DNA of 64,000 nt from Forficula auricularia. Lineage: Eukaryota; Arthropoda; Insecta; Dermaptera; Forficulidae. Below are positions 54,199 to 63,213 of the stretch, piece after piece (the stretch's first letter is position 1; every line of letters begins with the position of its first letter). The translations under genes were made by a program, and so were the position numbers. The notes under the pieces were generated by a model. It ran no database searches and had not been told where the DNA came from. It worked only from the letters and a program-made list of their open reading frames with translations. The stretch lies in NCBI GenBank assembly GCA_024734495.1, contig JALMQS010000681.1, positions 6,605,542 to 6,669,541 of the forward strand, given 5' to 3'.

Positions 54199-54803
54199 AA
54201 AATAATTAGTAAAATTACAAAAAAAAAATTTGGAATAAGTTGCAATAAAATTACCTTGTAAGTTTTAAAACCTAACTTAAGGGCTTCTCTATGGAACTTG
54301 GATCTTGAAACACTTCGCCCCACAGCATCGCTCCAAAGAACAGATAATAGTTCGAACGCCTGTTTTTTCTAATAATCGTCTATCAGCATCTGATATTTTG
54401 GATTTCGACGCATACCGAGGCTTTGTAGCTATTGTACCCGTTGTTTTATAAACTCGAATAATATTTCTGACAGTAAACTTTGATAAATTAACTAGATCTC
54501 CAATTTCCGCGTTTGATTTTCCCTTTTTAAATAAATTGATAATAATTAAGCGAATTTTTTCATCAACAACCTTTCCACGAGTCATTTTTACTAATAATAA
54601 ACAAAACAAACTTTCTTTTGTTGGAGAAAGGCAAAGCCTACTTGATTATTTCACATATTCAAAAATTCTTTAAAAAAAAAAAAAAAAAAAAATTGTGAAA
54701 AGCAAAGAACTATTTTTTATATAAAAATATGTTTTTAACAATTAAGAAATAATAAAAAGAAAAAATTTTGATGGGCCAATTGAGATGGGACGGGGCTCGT
54801 ATA
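54199..54803 (-). mobile_element. Tc1-family transposon, 5' half only
   Basis: The right edge has the terminal repeat CGAGCCCCGTCCCATCTCAA (minus strand), the partner of the one at 1312-1345. Then an AT-rich leader with an A-run (54671-54691) and the N-terminal transposase fragment. The element is cut off near 54250, about 50 bp from element R. Together with 1312-1850 the two relics cover both ends of one Tc1 family. Confidence 0.8.
54250..54585 (-). pseudogene. Tc1 transposase, N-terminal DNA-binding fragment
   Basis: Start at ATG 54585-54583: MTRGKVVDEKIRLIIINLFK, KGKSNAEIGDLVNLSKFTVR and NIIRVYKTTG are the first helix-turn-helix of a Tc1-type paired domain, and ISDADRRLLEK begins the second. 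A frameshift with a short loss follows near 54350; the other frame then gives GRSVSRSKFHREALKLGFKT, the usual end of the second helix-turn-helix. The catalytic domain is absent. I chose the ATG before TRGK because the eight codons upstream are not typical of the family. Confidence 0.9.
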
Positions 54804-55001
54804 CCTGGGTTTATAAAAGAACAGAATGGTACATGGAAAATACTGTTATCTTAATATTAAAATGAAATTCCGAACAATAGAAGGAATGTTTAGTTATTTC
54901 TCATAAGATATAATTATTTTAGGGAGATTCGAATTTTATGAACTGCTAGTGTAAATTTGATCGTTCTTAAATCATTCAGTATATAGTATATCCTATAAGC
55001 A
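54804..55001. other. AT-rich spacer
   Basis: Nothing recognised. Confidence 0.4.
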
Positions 55002-55043
55002 TGGGCGTCCGCAAGAGGGGGAGGGGGCAAGATATTCACATTA

Positions 55044-55829
55044 GGGCGGTCCTTATTTTGAATATTTTCTAATTTTTACTCAGAGGCTCATATGGTTCGA
55101 AATAAATAAAAAAAAGATCCTCCAAGTTTCAAGTCTCTATCTCAATTTTAACATGTGCCTCACATCGATGCAAGTTTCCCATCTAAATAACATGGGATTT
55201 TTGGCATTGAAACTCTGCAGGGTTTATTCTTTTAATAGTAGTTATACTTAAGAATTTTTAGCTAATATAGTTTTGGAGTTACGGCTATATAATATACTGC
55301 TATAACTTAGTGTTAATATGTTATAGATTCCAAAATTAAAATAGCTAAAAATCCGTAAAAATTACGAGGGATAGCTACTATTAGGGCCAGTTGTATGTTG
55401 GTTGGTAAAGTCTTTGTAAAAGTTGACAAAGGGTAAAACCTTAGAATTCACTCTGTACCCGGCGGGATGGCCAATCATATGAAAGTGCATGACATCTGAT
55501 TGCCCATCCGGCCGGGCACAAGGTGAATTCTAAGGTTTTACCTTTTATCAACTTTTACAAAGACTTTACTAACCGACATACAACTGTCCCTTATAAGGTA
55601 ATAAAGTCTACAGATTTTCAAATTTTTGAATCAATACTTTGGACGGAATAAAAAATTGATCGTTCAATGCCAAAAACCCCATGTTATTTATATGGAAAAC
55701 TTGCATCGCTGTGCGGCAAAGGTTAAAATTGAGATAGAGACTTGAAACTTGCGGGATTTTTTTTTAAATTTATTTCGTACCATATGAGTCTCTGTCAGCT
55801 CTCGAAAATACCCAAAATAAGGACCACCC
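55044..55829. mobile_element. Foldback DNA transposon, copy 2, interrupted
   Basis: GGGCGGTCCTTATTTTGAAT to ACCCAAAATAAGGACCACCC with TA on both sides. Collinear with copy 1 at 7396-8030; internal words CATCGATGCAAGTTTCCCAT / ATGGAAAACTTGCATCGCTG. The Harbinger MITE at 55384-55590 is absent from copy 1. Confidence 0.87.
55384..55590. mobile_element. Harbinger-like MITE, copy 4, with empty site known
   Basis: GGGCCAGTTGTATGTTGGTT...CCGACATACAACTGTCCC, TTA at 55381-55383 and 55591-55593. Copy 1 of the surrounding foldback reads CTACTATTATAAAG (about 7786-7799) with a single TTA at the same point. 207 bp. Confidence 0.93.
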
Positions 55830-56185
55830 TAATGTACATGTACCCCCCTCATCGAATAAAAAATTCCTCAGTCCTGACTAAATGTACCGTATGTGTTTTT
55901 CTATTTGAGTACTACTGCATTAGTAGACTCTATTCAAGAAAAAATACTTAAAAAATTAAATATTAAAAAAATATAATAATATTTTTAGTTAAATTGAAGG
56001 GTTGGTTTTGTCACAAATATAATAAAACAATAATTTCATAACTATTTGAATTATTGTGACAAAACCAACCCTTCAATTTAACGAAAAATTTAAACCAAGT
56101 CACTTAAGTTCTGGAAGAAATTTAATTAATAATATTTGTCTCCAAGCTTTGTCCCTCCTGAAAATTTTTTTGTCGACGCCCCTAC

Positions 56186-56776
56186 CCTACCTATAATATT
56201 TAAAATACATTGGGAATTAGTTCTGTGATCTTAGCTAATAAGAGTGAAAGACTTAATTTTCGTTTTTTTTTTTGTTTTTTTTATCCTTCGATTTTTATTT
56301 TTTTAATAAACTCTTTTTCAGAAGAAAAAAGAAGCCGACTTGATCTTTCGCATTAAATATTTTAATATTGAATGTGCCTGTATGCCTCGCGGGTTGGTTA
56401 TTCATCGAAAAAGAAAGCAGAGGAAGAAAGGTGCCCTGGAGCTGGAGAGGTGTGTATAGAGCCTATTGACTTATTTTCATTTTCTTTTATTACTCGCAAA
56501 GAGCTCACCTCCCTGTTCTTTTTTTTATTTATTTATTTTTTTTTATTTCATTGTTAATATTTTTACTCGATAAATATATTTATTAACAAATAAATAATAG
56601 AATAACATAAAAAGAAAGGAAACGGGATCAGTTAGGCTGTATCAAAGAACAAAACATAATTAAATATAAAATTAAAAATAAATTAAAAATAATAATAATA
56701 AAGGTTTGTGTACTACATGACTTTTAATTAATACCACCCCTTCTTTGAAATCATCTTACCAAATTCCCCCTATTAA
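56186..56776. other. AT-rich stretch without recognisable feature
   Basis: A patch at 56370-56470 is less AT-rich (GTGCCCTGGAGCTGGAGAGG); no repeat or domain recognised. Confidence 0.35.
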
Positions 56777-57325
56777 ATTGATTTTAATTTTTGAAAAATT
56801 AATATTTTATTTTCCATAGAAATTCTCAAGCAAGTTGATAAGGGTCCCCTCTTTGTATCAACTACCTTTCGAACAGAGGGTTCAAAAAGTAATTTTTTTC
56901 GAGATATTTAAACGAAAATATATTCTTTTAACTCTTTAATAAATATACTATTTAAAATGAGTTTAGTTTTTTGAAAATTACCATTTTATTTTCCTAGAAA
57001 TTCTCAAGCAAGTTGATAAGGGTTCCACTCTTTGTATCAACTACCCTTCGAACAACTGGTTGAAAAAGTATTTTTTTCGAGATATTCAAACCAAAATATA
57101 CTCTTTTAACTGTTTCATATATATACTATTTAAAATGAGTTTAGTTTATTGAAAATTAATATTTTATTTTCCCTAGAAATTCTCAAGCAAGTTGATGAGG
57201 GTCTCTCCTTTGTATCAACTACCCTTCAAACTACGGGTTGAAAAAGTAATTTTTTTCGAAATATTCAAACTAAAATATACTTTTTTAACTCTTTCATAAA
57301 TATACTATTTAAATTTGTCTATTGA
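56777..57325. repeat. Tandem array, 178 bp unit, 3 copies
   Basis: AATTCTCAAGCAAGTTGAT occurs at 56821, 56999 and 57177, exact steps of 178 bp. Each unit has ATTTTATTTTCC upstream and, downstream, TTTGTATCAACTACC, GGGTTCAAAAAGTAATTTTT-like words, TTTCGAGATATT and AATATACTATTTAAA. AGTTGATA and TATCAACT within each unit are inverted across about 15-18 bp. No open frame through the units. Confidence 0.9.
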
Positions 57326-58040
57326 AAATTCAAAAAGTGAAGGGCTTTCTGATTTTAACCAAAACCTTGATGTACTCCTAGTCCATATCTAGCTTATGTT
57401 TCGAATTTCGTCACTCCGATTTGTAATTGTTGAACGTAGGGAATTACGCTTGTATGATTTTTAGTAATTTTTTGGGCTGTGGTGATCACAAAACTCGTTT
57501 GTTCAACAAACGTGAAACATTGGATTTATTTTTATATATTTTTTTTTTTTTATTAACCTAAGCTATAAATTATAAAATGTGGTCATCAATTATATCATAG
57601 AATCAATTTTATATTTGGTCTAATGGATTGATTAACGTAATTTAATTATAATTTTTATTCATTGATAGTTAGTATAGGCTTCCAATGAAGATAGAATTTC
57701 ATTGTCAAAATATCATAAAATATTAGGTAATAATTTAAATTTTTAAATCAGGGTTTTATGTGTTTTCTTTTTCAACCTATTGTAATAAAAAAAATTTATA
57801 CTTATTCAGGTCAGGTTTGTTTGTAAATAAAATTCTCGTGAGATCGTTATTTTCGATCCATTATCTATCAAAATTTTATCACATATTCCCAAAGAGTTAG
57901 TGGTCATTATAAAAAATAAAAAAAAATTATTGAATGTGTTTTTATGAGAGGCCTATTAAATTATTATATCCCACAAATCTTTGAAAAGATTTTGAAAAAA
58001 GAAGTAAAATTTAAGAAACGCTTTTTTTTATTGATATATA
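57326..58040. other. Intergenic stretch, one dispersed word
   Basis: TTGATGTACTCCTAGTCCATATC...GTTTCGAATTTCGTCACTC (57369-57420) resembles 62880-62930. Otherwise AT-rich and unrecognised. Confidence 0.4.
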
Positions 58041-58049
58041 TCTATGTAG

Positions 58050-58528
58050 CAGTAGCGTGTGGTCCATGGATGCTGTGGATGAGGCGCATCCCTAAAATTT
58101 GAAACATTTTGAGTATTTTCATAAATACATATACCTATAAGGCCGGCTTCCAAATTCCAGGTGGATCTTTAAATTTTTTAATAATTATCCGTTATTTCAA
58201 ATATTTCTATAAAAAACATTTTTTTTTGTTTTGAAAAGTATATTGGTTCTCGAAATGAAATAAAATTGTTGCATATTGTCAAGGGGTAATTAAAATGAAT
58301 GATTTTCCCGAAAAGGGTGCCGATAGAAGGTTTGAAGTCCCTGCCTGCTATATCTTCCAGTTCAATCATGTCAAAGACAAGTTCAGACGAGTTTTAGTGG
58401 AATAAAAATTGTTCTCGCTGAGGAATTATTATAATAGAAATAATACAAAAAAGGAATAAATAAAGATAACTCGGGAATCTTTAGACTAATCCTTTTCTAA
58501 AAGCTCTTAAGATATGGATCATATAAAA
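58050..58528. mobile_element. Element P, copy 3 (truncated by mariner)
   Basis: CAGTAGCGTGTGGTCCATGG to TTCTAAAAGCTCTTAAGATA is collinear with copies 1 and 2. It stops where a mariner end begins (about 58529). A small extra piece (CATATACCTATAAGGCCGG) lies at 58127-58147. Confidence 0.85.
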
Positions 58529-58880
58529 AGTCTCCGCGGTTTTTGTACATTTTTGAATAAAAAATTTCTTTATTGAAAATCAATTTTAATCAAGTACATA
58601 GTGACCATTATTATCAATCACCTTTTGCCATTTTTGGGGTTTCACCATAATTCCATCGGTGTAGAACTTCTGAGGTTTATCGTCAAAAAACTTGGCCAAG
58701 TGATTTTCACCGGCGCTTCGGTCGGCAAATTTTGTACCATCAAGAGAGTTTTGCAGAGACCAAAACAAATGATATGACCAGGATGGTGCAAGGTCCGGCT
58801 ATAAGGTGGATGCATCAAAACTTCCCAACCAAGTTCCGTCAATTTGTTCCGATTATGGTTTGTCGGTTATCAAGAGAAAA
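58529..58880 (-). mobile_element. Mariner element, 3' part only
   Basis: Outer end AGTCTCCGCGGTTTTTGTAC (58529-58548) is a mariner-type terminal repeat (compare AGTCTCCGGTCTAAC at 33636). It is followed inward by the transposase end on the minus strand. The 5' part is missing beyond about 58880. It probably inserted in element P copy 3, whose remaining part is not found on the other side. Confidence 0.85.
58586..58855 (-). pseudogene. Mariner transposase, C-terminal fragment
   Basis: Minus strand: LTELGWEVLMHPPYS, then a one-base loss, then YHLFWSLQNSLDGTKFADR in the next frame and KFYTDGIMVKPQKWQKVIDN through to a stop at 58586. HPPYSPDLAPSD.HLF...L normally carries the third catalytic Asp; here the codons after the frameshift read PSW-S-YHLF, so that Asp is lost. 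Frames used: 58642-58842 and 58586-58768. Not functional. Confidence 0.9.
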
Positions 58881-59270
58881 TTGGGCGATTCCTAAACCAG
58901 TTTTTTTAACTAAAAAAAATTGGTTTTAAATTTATACATAGCATGTATATATTAACCCTTTAACTGCGGATACTAAAATTATAGATAGAGACGAGTGTGG
59001 TATATATAAACAACATCTTTATTTTTGCTAATATTAAATAGCGGCTGTGGCTTATATTCCACTAAAATAAAAATAAAATAAATACAATAAAAAATCTTTT
59101 AAAATAGATCACCACTTTACTAATATAATTTGAAATTAGATTGTACCATATATACTTATTTAGACTTTATTTTTCGCAAAAACAAGCCAACATCTCAAAC
59201 CTTTTGAAAAAGAGTAGTTTAGCAGAAACTGCATCAAGACTTGTTCCCTTTTGGATTTATTATCTATAGC
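58881..59270. other. AT-rich spacer
   Basis: Nothing recognised. Confidence 0.4.
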
Positions 59271-59449
59271 AGGGGTGGTCACTAACCTTAACTTTGGGAG
59301 CCGCAAATTTATAAAATTGTTTCAAAGCGAGCCACATTGTTTCAAGATTAATATTTTATTAAAAAAAAGAGACATTTTTTATTTTATAAAATATAAATAA
59401 AGTAACATTTATTTTTTTCTCTACTTATAACATTAGAAATTACAAATTA

Positions 59450-59514
59450 ATTATTGTTGTTGTAGAATGTTGAGGTATTTCCGAAATACCTCAACATTCT
59501 ACAACAACAATAAT
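59450..59514. repeat. Perfect 31-bp-arm hairpin
   Basis: Positions 59450-59480 and 59484-59514 are exact inverse complements with a 3-base CCG loop (GTAGAATGTTGAGGTATTT / AAATACCTCAACATTCTAC). The right arm is also the start of the direct repeat that returns at about 59712. Confidence 0.95.
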
Positions 59515-59817
59515 ACATACAAACGGGAATTTTGGCTACAAGATCACTGTGGACCTTTCCACGAGTCTCCATTAACTTATTATATTTTATGAGGTTATTA
59601 TACAGACATTGGTCTGTTTTTGATATTGTTAATTCATTCTCTCTCTCACTTTCATCTGTTAAGTTCACTTCCTGAACATAGTAAAAAGAGTTACTTACAT
59701 TTCTAATTTTTTCCGAAATACCTCAACATTCTACAACAACAATAATACATACAAACGGGAATTTTGGCTACAAGATCATTGTGGACCTTTCCACGAGTCT
59801 CCATTAACTTATTATAT
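59481..59817. repeat. 108-bp direct duplication
   Basis: CCGAAATACCTCAACATTCT through CACGAGTCTCCATTAACTTA, TTATATT occurs at about 59481-59588 and again at about 59710-59817 with a single difference seen (CACTGTGG against CATTGTGG). The sequence between is different. A 73-codon minus frame (59447-59668) over it has no recognisable domain. Confidence 0.9.
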
Positions 59818-59868
59818 TACAAATTAATTTAATTTTTGTATTATTAGTTTTTCAATTTAATTATTATA

Positions 59869-60457
59869 CTGGGTGGGTCATAAAGATCTAACACATTTTG
59901 AAGAGATATAAAAATTGAAAAAATTTAACTAGAAAAAACTAAATATTTTAAAAATAAAATAAGTGAAATGGCTAATGGCCCTGGCAGTCGATGCGCCCTT
60001 AAAATAAAAAATTTTTTTTTTTTTTTTTTTTAATGTATTTTAAACATTATCATACAAAAAAAAATGGGAGGGGGAGTCAAAAAAAGATTCTAGCCCTTTT
60101 GGCAAAACTGAACAAAATTTTGGATACATATTATGTGGATCCCCAGAAGGCTAGAATTGCAAAAACTAAACAAATTTTGTATACATATAGTTTGGTCAAA
60201 AGGGCTATAATTTTCATTTTTGACCCTCGCCCTATTTTGGGTGGTTAGTTTTTGCATTTCTAGCCCTCAGGGGGTCCACAGAATATGTATACAAAATTGG
60301 TTGAGTTTGCCCAAAAGGGCTAGAATTTTCATTTTTGACCAAAATACATTTAAAAAAAATTTATGTTCTTTTCAAAAATATATTCAGTTTTTTCTAATAA
60401 AATTTTTTCATTTTTTATATCTCTTCAAAATGTGGTAGATCTTTATGCCACAGCCTG
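59869..60457. mobile_element. TA-flanked element R, copy 2 (nested in hAT)
   Basis: CTGGGTGGGTCATAAAGATC ... GATCTTTATGCCACAGCCTG with TA at 59867-59868 and 60458-60459. 589 bp. Same GACCAAACTCAACC / GGTTGAGTTTGG cassettes inside as copy 1. Confidence 0.87.
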
Positions 60458-60702
60458 TACTTTTTAAAATCACTATTATTCAAGAGGGTTCAAGAGCCGC
60501 ACGAGATTGATTGAAGAGCCGTATGCGGCTCATGAGCCACGTTGTGGCCACCTCTGATCTATAGTATTGCAACGAGCTCGTTCATACGAGTCATTACAAC
60601 AGTGAAAGTATTCCTTAGTAGAAAATAACTCTCGAGTAATGAATCTCATTTATTCATTTTATGAAACTATCAAAAATCAAACTATTAATGAATTAGATTG
60701 TA

Positions 60703-61008
60703 TGAAGTAAGATGGGAAATGTTTTCTATAACTATATAGATGAATGGACTAGCAAGAGAAATCCCAGATATTTGAATATCAACGTACACCAATTTGAAAA
60801 ATATTTTAATTTAGGATTAGCTCCGATTGCAAGTCGTTGAGATTCTAAGACAATGTTAAAACTGGTTTCCGAGAAACTAAAAAATTTTCATTTGGATTTA
60901 GCAACTGATATAGTTTCATCAACAAATGATGGTGGTGCTGTTATGAAAAAATTTGGTCAAATATCACCAATAATTAATCAAATCTCTTACTCACATGCCA
61001 AAAACTAA
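60703..61008 (+). pseudogene. hAT transposase fragment (RNase-H-like core)
   Basis: VRWEMFSITI and, after a 2-base gain near 60735, IDEWTSKRNPRYLNINVHQF, then FNLGLAPIAS, a TGA, DSKTMLKLVSEKLKNF, and DIVSSTNDGGAVMKKFGQIS to a stop at 61006-61008. (F)(S/T)(I/L)T.DEWTS..N.RYLN.N.H and the TNDG..VMKKFG block are the conserved first part of the hAT transposase catalytic core. The BED zinc finger and C-terminal dimerisation region are absent. It lies outside the hAT element ending at 60556, so it is a separate relic or a piece of a related autonomous element. Confidence 0.88.
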
Positions 61009-61019
61009 AAACTTAAATT

Positions 61020-61090
61020 TTAAGTAAAGATTTGAGCATCTTCTTTTTTGAAAATAGTTGGAATGTTTTTCAAAAATTAGCTCATAATCA
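61020..61090 (+). repeat. TGAGCATC/TTTTTCAAAAA neighbour of repeat T
   Basis: GATTTGAGCATCTTCTTTTT, GAAAATAGTTGGAATGTTTT, TCAAAAATTAGCTCATAATC matches 30515-30575 and the complement of 32041-32100. Confidence 0.75.
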
Positions 61091-61110
61091 GATTAACATA
61101 TCAATTTTAA

Positions 61111-61364
61111 AAGAGAAAGAATTTAATTTTGAGACAGATTCTAAGATTTTAATAGAAATATTATTAAATTGCGATATCAAAGGAATTCATCCCCCAGAGT
61201 CGAACCTGAGAACTAACATGCTTTCCGGGCAGTCAGCTCACTGCCCGGAAAGCATGTTAGTTCTCAGGTTCGACTCCTGGGGGGATGAATTCCCTTTGAT
61301 ATCGCAATTTAATAATATTTCTATTAAAATCTTAGAATCTGTCCTAAAATTAAATTCTTTCTCT
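61111..61364. repeat. tRNA-like repeat T as full palindrome
   Basis: Left arm 61111-61233 is the inverse complement of right arm 61240-61364 with few mismatches; the 6-base centre is CAGCTC. Right arm: CTGCCCGGAAAGCATGTTAG, B box GGTTCGACTCC (61267-61277), CTGGGGGGATGAAT, GATATCGCAATTTAATAATA, TTAAATTCTTTCTC. The left arm has the B box on the minus strand (about 61200-61210). The single-arm copies at 30.6, 31.9 and 32.2 kb correspond to its right half. Confidence 0.9.
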
Positions 61365-61367
61365 TAT

Positions 61368-61430
61368 TGAAGGAGACAATAAAAGAGTGTGTCTTCTGCT
61401 GGAATTATAAATTTTATTTATTTATAAAGA
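61368..61430 (+). repeat. GCAGAAGACA-family repeat, copy 3
   Basis: GAAGGAGACAATAAAAGAGT, GTGTCTTCTGCTGGAATTAT, then AT-rich DNA to the hairpin motif at 61431. The arrangement ties this repeat to the GAAACTATAGTCTC word, as at 20040-20220. Confidence 0.7.
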
Positions 61431-61470
61431 GACTATAGTTTCGAGGGCTTTGCCCTCTTCATCAGTCTAC
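61428..61470 (-). other. Best hammerhead-like motif of the window
   Basis: Minus strand: AGA, CTGATGA (61465-61459), extra A, GAGGGC-AAA-GCCCTC (61457-61443), GAAA (61442-61439), CTATAG, TC, TCT. The stem pairs six of six; AGA before and TCT after GTC can pair as a 3-bp helix I. A minimal helix III could be the C-G (and U-A) pair closing on TATA. Against it: the extra A between CTGATGA and the stem. Hammerheads with very short helix III are known from Penelope-like elements; this is a structural resemblance only. Confidence 0.55.
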
Positions 61471-61475
61471 AATGG

Positions 61476-62470
61476 ATTCACAGGAATTAATTTATGAATT
61501 TCTCTTATATTTTAAGTTATAAATATGTCTTTTTTTTCCTTCAAAAAACCAGAACCAGTTTAAGCCGGTTTTATAGAAAAGTTGAAATTCGAAAACCGCT
61601 TTTTTAAAAGTTGTTTTCTGTATAAACCCTAGTTCCGAGGCAACAAAGATGTGTGCGCTCTATAGACAAGCTTGCGTCTCTCAGTTTGTCTGTAGCAATC
61701 GTCCATAGCAGTCTCTCTTGATTTCTATTTTCGATTATTATTAGCCCTATTAGTTCTTGTTGTTAAAAAAACCTTGAAATGTAAAAATGTTATGGCTGCA
61801 GTAATTTGGGCTTTGTGGATATAAAGGCGCCAATCACTATTTCACACGACGGCGCAAAACAGACTTGGAGTTCATTTCTTTATTATATAAGGATTCTCTC
61901 CATAATGTTATTTTTTTATATGTACTTCCTCTCTATAATGTTTCTTTTTGCAGAATATCATATATAATATAGATATTTCTTTTTCATTTTTCAAAATAAT
62001 GAATATCTTTTATATTCTTGAAATATTTTGATATTTTCATATTTATTGTTTGTCAATTTTAATATATCATCTTTTCTCTTTCACTCCGACTCGGTTATTT
62101 TATTATATAAATATCTTTTCCATTTAATGAATATATTTATTAAAGAATTTAGATGTCAACTGTTGGAAATGTTAATATATATCTATATTAATATATATAT
62201 ATATAATATATATAAATAAAATAGAATAAAATAAAAAGAGGTTGCATGTTATGAGCTGAGAATCGGTGACTGAATGGCATTCCGTATATAAAATATACTC
62301 CCATCAGTAGGAAAATCATTATATTCTATGAATATAAATGTGAAAGTAAAATGAGGGGAAAATACCGAAAATATTTTTTCTTCATTATATAACCAGTGCC
62401 TGGAGCACTGAGCGATGCTCGGTAACTTTTTGCTTCTATATAGCTTAAGTTTCAAATTTCAAGGCTCTGT
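61476..62470. other. AT-rich stretch without gene
   Basis: No domain recognised. AGCACTGAGCGATGCTCGGTAACTTTTTGCTT (62404-62435) resembles 47880-47917. A (TA)n-like run lies at 62180-62215. Confidence 0.4.
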
Positions 62471-63170
62471 TACTTACCGAAAACAACATGTGAATGATTA
62501 AAATATTTATTTTAAGACACTCCTAATTTGCACTCCCTTCCTTTATTTTAGTCGGATTAAGGTAGTTCTTTCACAAATGCAAAAATTCAAGAAGTCTTCG
62601 AAACTTGGAATATTAGTCATTAAAAGCATAATACAAACACTGTTAAAATTTGAAGACGATTTACCAGACCAAACATGAAATAATTGCGATTAAAAATGAA
62701 ATTTTTGTACATATGGTAGATAGGGAAAGGGTGGGGAAATGATCATTATTGTTAATTTTTTCATTGAAGGACTTTCACCATCTTGATTGAAAACTAATAT
62801 TTGTTAGAATAATATATTCGGAGTAACTTAAAAAAAAATTGAAGTTATTTACCACGTAGTTATGATAAAAAAAGCTTGCTGTACTCCTAGCCTATATCGA
62901 GCTTAAGTTTCAAATTTCGTAGCTCTGAGATTTCTGGTTGCGAAACGCAGGAGGTACATTCTAAGTACGTAAACATCAACTTCGGTAATTCTATTTTAGC
63001 CAAAATTAAATTGGAATATAATAATAAAGTTTCAATAGACAGACGCGCTGTGAAATGTTGGTCGGTATAAACGTATAATACGTATTTGACCAAAAATCGG
63101 ACTTACGAGGTTTTATAAGATCAGCGGCGATATATAAATTATATATATATCATATATAGTTTTGGATTGC
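62471..63170. other. Intergenic stretch without recognisable gene
   Basis: GTACTCCTAGCCTATATCGAGCTTAAGTTTCAAATTTCG (62881-62919) is similar to 57374-57412. Nothing else recognised. Confidence 0.4.
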
Positions 63171-63213
63171 GCGTGGGTTTGAGAGTAAAAGAGTTTTACT
63201 CTCAAACCCACGC
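63171..63213. repeat. Perfect 20-bp-arm hairpin
   Basis: GCGTGGGTTTGAGAGTAAAA (63171-63190), loop GAG, TTTTACTCTCAAACCCACGC (63194-63213). Exact pairing with a three-base loop in otherwise unremarkable DNA. No T-run follows, so it is not a typical terminator; it is probably the collapsed centre of a palindromic repeat. Confidence 0.92.

Larger units (their letters stand above)
55002..56185. mobile_element. Probable hAT-like element with GGGCGTCCGC ends, host of two inserts
   Basis: Left CATGGGCGTCCGCAAGAGGG and right TTTTTTTGTCGACGCCCCTA are weak inverted ends. CCTATAAG before the left end and CCTATAAT shortly after the right end could be an 8-bp duplication, with a small CCCTACCCTA extension. 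Between about 55920 and 56100 a palindrome GGGTTGGTTTTGTCACAAATA / TATTGTGACAAAACCAACCC occurs. Foldback copy 2 (55044) and a Harbinger MITE lie inside. End calls are tentative. Confidence 0.45.
59280..60556. mobile_element. hAT element with perfect 8-bp TSD and nested insert
   Basis: CAGGGGTGGTCACTAACCTT and CATGAGCCACGTTGTGGCCACCTCTG (last bases) are the inverted ends; ATCTATAG occurs exactly at 59272-59279 and 60557-60564. Sub-terminal GGAGCCGCAAAT / AGAGCCGTATGCGGCTC words recur. Inside lie a 31-bp perfect hairpin, a 108-bp direct duplication and the whole element R copy 2. Confidence 0.93.

Noticed and set aside
59447..59668. 73-codon minus-strand frame as possible gene
   Set aside because: Half of it is the 31-bp hairpin and 108-bp duplication inside a hAT element; no known domain.
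63171..63213. Rho-independent terminator
   Set aside because: A perfect stem-loop, but no T-run follows and the setting is eukaryotic; more likely the remnant centre of a palindrome.
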